From NCBI RefSeq assembly GCF_007993815.1, contig NZ_VJWE01000011.1:806001-870000 (forward strand): a stretch of 64,000 nt of DNA, in the 5' to 3' direction. The stretch's first letter is position 1. The number at the start of each line of letters is the position of its first letter. Both the position numbers and the translations under genes were made by a program. Of this stretch, positions 62,112 through 64,000 are shown piece after piece. The notes under the pieces are model-generated. The model saw only the letters and a program-made list of their open reading frames with translations, was not told the origin of the DNA and did not search any database. The stretch is from Acidovorax delafieldii. Its GTDB lineage: Bacteria > Pseudomonadota > Gammaproteobacteria > Burkholderiales > Burkholderiaceae_C.

Positions 62112-63035
62112 TTACCTGCTGCGCCCCATCACCGGCGCATGCAGCGCCATCAACCTCGCCACCCATTCAATGAACACCCGCACCTTGGCGCTCACATGCC
62201 GTTGAGGTGGGTAGGCCACGTACAGCGGCATCGGCTCCAGCGTCCAGTCCTGCAGCAGGGGCACCAGCTCGCCTGTGGCCACGTGGGGGCGGGCCATGTA
62301 GTCGGGCAGCCAGAGCACGCCCAGGCCCGCCAGGCCTGCGGCCAGGTAGGCGTTGCCGTCGTCCACAGCGCAGATGTCGTGGCCCTGGGCGTGCACATGT
62401 TCGGTGCCGCGGCGCATCTCGAAAGGCAGAGGCTGGCCGGTGCGCGCCCACAGAAAACCCACGGTGCGATGGTGAGGTCCTTCCAGCGCCTGCGGGTGCT
62501 CGGGCGTGCCCGCGCGCTGCAGGTAGCTGGGGGCGGCGTACACGCGCAATTGCAGGTCGCCCACATGGCGTGCGACGAGCGCCGGGTTGGTGAGGGCGCC
62601 GCCGCGCACCACGCAGTCCACGTTGTCGCCCACCATGTCCACTGGGCGGTCGCTCACGCCCATGTGCAGGAGGATGTCGGGGTACTGCGCGTGGAACGCG
62701 GGCAGCGCGGGGATGAGGACCAGGCGCGCCAAGGGGCTGGGCACGTCCACCCGCAGGCGGCCCCGGGGCGCGGCGGCGGCGGTGGAAACGCTGGCATCGG
62801 CATCGTCCAGGTCGGCCAGCAGGCGCACCACACGCTCGTAGTAGGCAGCACCATCGGGCGTGACCTGCACGCGCCGGGTGGTGCGGTGCAGGAGCTTCAC
62901 GCGCAGGCGCGCTTCGAGCTGCTGCACCAGCTGCGTGACGGTGGTGCGGCTCAGGTGCAGGGTGAGGGCAGCCTTGGTGAAGCTGCCGGATTCCACAACG
63001 CGGGCAAAGGCCTGCAGGGCGTCAAAACGGTCCAT
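62112..63035 (-). CDS. LysR-family transcriptional regulator
   Basis: 307 aa. HTH: DRFDALQAFARVVESGSFTK, LHLSRTTVTQLVQQLEARL, VKLLHRTTRRVQVTPDG. Substrate-binding domain: GRLRVDVPSPLARLVLIPAL and D-N-V-D-C-V-V-R-G-G. It belongs to the CrgA/DsdA-like subgroup that often regulates a divergent neighbour; the RidA gene is divergent across 160 bp. An imperfect repeat, TTGTTTGGTGAT (63082-63093) facing ATCAAAACAA (from about 63124), may be its site. Confidence 0.9.
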   Translation of the reverse strand: MDRFDALQAFARVVESGSFTKAALTLHLSRTTVTQLVQQLEARLRVKLLHRTTRRVQVTPDGAAYYERVVRLLADLDDADASVSTAAAAPRGRLRVDVPSPLARLVLIPALPAFHAQYPDILLHMGVSDRPVDMVGDNVDCVVRGGALTNPALVARHVGDLQLRVYAAPSYLQRAGTPEHPQALEGPHHRTVGFLWARTGQPLPFEMRRGTEHVHAQGHDICAVDDGNAYLAAGLAGLGVLWLPDYMARPHVATGELVPLLQDWTLEPMPLYVAYPPQRHVSAKVRVFIEWVARLMALHAPVMGRSR

Positions 63036-63195
63036 GGCGTACAGGTAGTTGAGGCGTGCCGAAAGGGCGGCGTGCCCGTCATTGTTTGGTGATCAGGAAC
63101 AGTGGTGCGCAGATTAGCCGGTTTATCAAAACAACGCGCGCTTCTACAGTGCCTTTTCATCGCAATCATCTGCCCTGCAGAACGAAAGGAATCCC

Positions 63196-63597
63196 ATGCC
63201 CCACCGTGATGTTGTCTTCCCCGCAGGCCGCCAGGCGCTGTACGAGCGCAACCGCTATTCGCCCGCCGTGCGCGCCAACGGTTTTTTGTTTGTCTCGGGC
63301 CAGGTGGGCAGCCGCGAGGACGGCTCGCCCGAGCCCGACCTGAAAGCCCAGGTGCGCCTGGCGTTCAGCAACCTCAACGCCGTGCTGCACGCTGCAGGCT
63401 GCACGTTTGATGACGTGGTGGACGTGACGATGTTTGTGGTCAACCCGGAGGCGAACTTCGAGACCGTCTGGGGCGTCGTGCCCGAGTTTTGGGGGGAGGC
63501 GCCCTACCCCACGCTCACCGGCATCGGGGTGACCTGGCTGTACGGGTTCCAGTTCGAGATCAAGGTGATCGCGAAGCTGCCTGGCTATAAGGGCTGA
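63196..63597 (+). CDS. RidA (YjgF/YER057c/UK114) family protein
   Basis: 133 aa. R-Y-S-P-A-V-R-A-N-G, FLFVSGQVGS, LKAQVRLAFSNLNAVLHAAG, D-D-V-V-D-V-T-M-F-V and YPTLTGIGVTWL. Classical RidA proteins hydrolyse reactive enamine/imine intermediates; the essential Arg at the usual C-terminal position is not clearly present (TGIGVTWL instead of an R-containing loop), so this is a Rid-like subgroup of uncertain activity. Divergent from a LysR gene. Confidence 0.87.
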   Translation: MPHRDVVFPAGRQALYERNRYSPAVRANGFLFVSGQVGSREDGSPEPDLKAQVRLAFSNLNAVLHAAGCTFDDVVDVTMFVVNPEANFETVWGVVPEFWGEAPYPTLTGIGVTWLYGFQFEIKVIAKLPGYKG

Positions 63598-63610
63598 TGG
63601 GCCGGGACAT

Positions 63611-63669
63611 TTGAATCAAACAGGCTTCCAGCGCTTATCGAACAAGCGCCGGAAGCTATTCAATTCATA
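63611..63669. repeat. Dispersed palindromic repeat family A
   Basis: TTGAATCAAACAGGCTTCC, AGCGCTTATCGAACAAGCGC and GGAAGCTATTCAATTCAT: a long near-perfect palindrome here (GGCTTCCAGCGCTT facing AAGCGCCGGAAGC). Between RidA and metH, where it may end transcription from both. Confidence 0.65.
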
Positions 63670-63672
63670 GCA

Positions 63673-64000
63673 TCACAGGTTCGGCGCCAGCAGCCGCTCC
63701 AGCACCTTCTCGTCCATGCCCCGGCGCTGGGCCATGTCGTGCAGTTGGTCTTCGCCAATCTTGCCGACGTTGAAGTACACGCTGTCGGGGTGGCCGATGT
63801 AGAAGCCGCTCACGCTGGCGGCGGGCATCATGGCCAGGCTTTCGGTGAGCGACATGCCGATCTCGCCAGCCTGCAGCACGCGGAACAGGTCGGTCTTGGC
63901 GCTGTGGTCGGGGCAGGCGGGGTAGCCGGGCGCGGGGCGGATGCCCTGGTACTTCTCGGCAATCATGTCGTCGTTACTGAGCGCTTCACCGGCAGCGTAG
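63673..64000 (-). CDS. metH: Cobalamin-dependent methionine synthase, C-terminal end (5' part outside window)
   Basis: The last ~108 codons of the AdoMet-binding reactivation domain. The frame is open to the window edge (AAGEALSNDD precedes MIAEKY). Motifs: Y-Q-G-I-R-P-A-P-G-Y-P-A-C-P-D-H, GMSLTESLAMMPAASVSGFY, I-G-H-P-D-S-V-Y-F and the terminal LLAPNL. MetH transfers methyl from methyl-THF to homocysteine; this domain uses AdoMet and flavodoxin to reactivate cob(II)alamin. Confidence 0.93.
   Translation of the reverse strand, partial: YAAGEALSNDDMIAEKYQGIRPAPGYPACPDHSAKTDLFRVLQAGEIGMSLTESLAMMPAASVSGFYIGHPDSVYFNVGKIGEDQLHDMAQRRGMDEKVLERLLAPNL

Overview
The window looks like chromosome of a GC-rich betaproteobacterium of the family Comamonadaceae (Acidovorax-like). 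This is inferred from strong GC bias, several Bug/TctC solute receptors, an IPTL-CTERM type surface protein, the glc/amt/cou/pob gene content, and two families of small palindromic repeats of a kind I associate with that family. There is no rRNA, tRNA, CRISPR array, phage module or transposase gene. The only mobile element seen is a 273-bp transposase-less element.

Layout. 1-2137: a repeat-rich surface protein split by an in-frame TGA. 2660-4603 (-): a WYL regulator, a GST and a GyrI-like protein. 4903-9267 (-): proQ and glcF, DUF1275, glcE. 9525-12201 (-): porin-glnK-amtB under a clear sigma54/NtrC control region. 12416-13960: comM. 14143-24033: a hydroxycinnamate (ferulate/p-coumarate) cluster with MarR regulator, CouO-like hydrolase, crotonase, CoA ligase, SDR, Bug receptor, acyl-CoA dehydrogenase and a tannase/feruloyl esterase. 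24087-28156: CMD protein, M20 hydrolase and Bug receptor with a divergent LysR. 28576-30844: pobA/pobR, which would take the 4-hydroxybenzoate made from p-coumarate to protocatechuate. 30943-35016: two VOC genes (one broken by the 273-bp element), Lrp-LysE pair, EVE protein and two small hypotheticals.

35144-53648 is the most interesting block. It holds two divergent transcription units that together encode a reductive nicotinate pathway of the type known from Eubacterium barkeri. On the minus strand are a 6-hydroxynicotinate reductase-like protein, UPF0280, two DUF1185 paralogues, a branched-chain-type ABC transporter with two binding proteins, an exported nicotinamidase, and a molybdenum hydroxylase whose large subunit carries three cytochrome c sites. 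On the plus strand are a 7Fe ferredoxin, a ferredoxin-NADP reductase, a TetR regulator and an enamidase. Inverted repeats between the two units are likely operators.

53710-64000: glycine-zipper protein, YihY membrane protein, SDR and acyl-CoA ligase, serine hydrolase, shikimate kinase, a less GC-rich TPR gene, a PhnB-like protein, LysR/RidA pair, and the C-terminal end of metH running off the window.

Across these blocks, three promoters (upstream of the GyrI-like, first VOC and EVE genes) carry the same oriented 37-bp element with a CTGACA-N6-TGTCAG palindrome. I read this as a small regulon of the WYL regulator encoded at 2660-3385.
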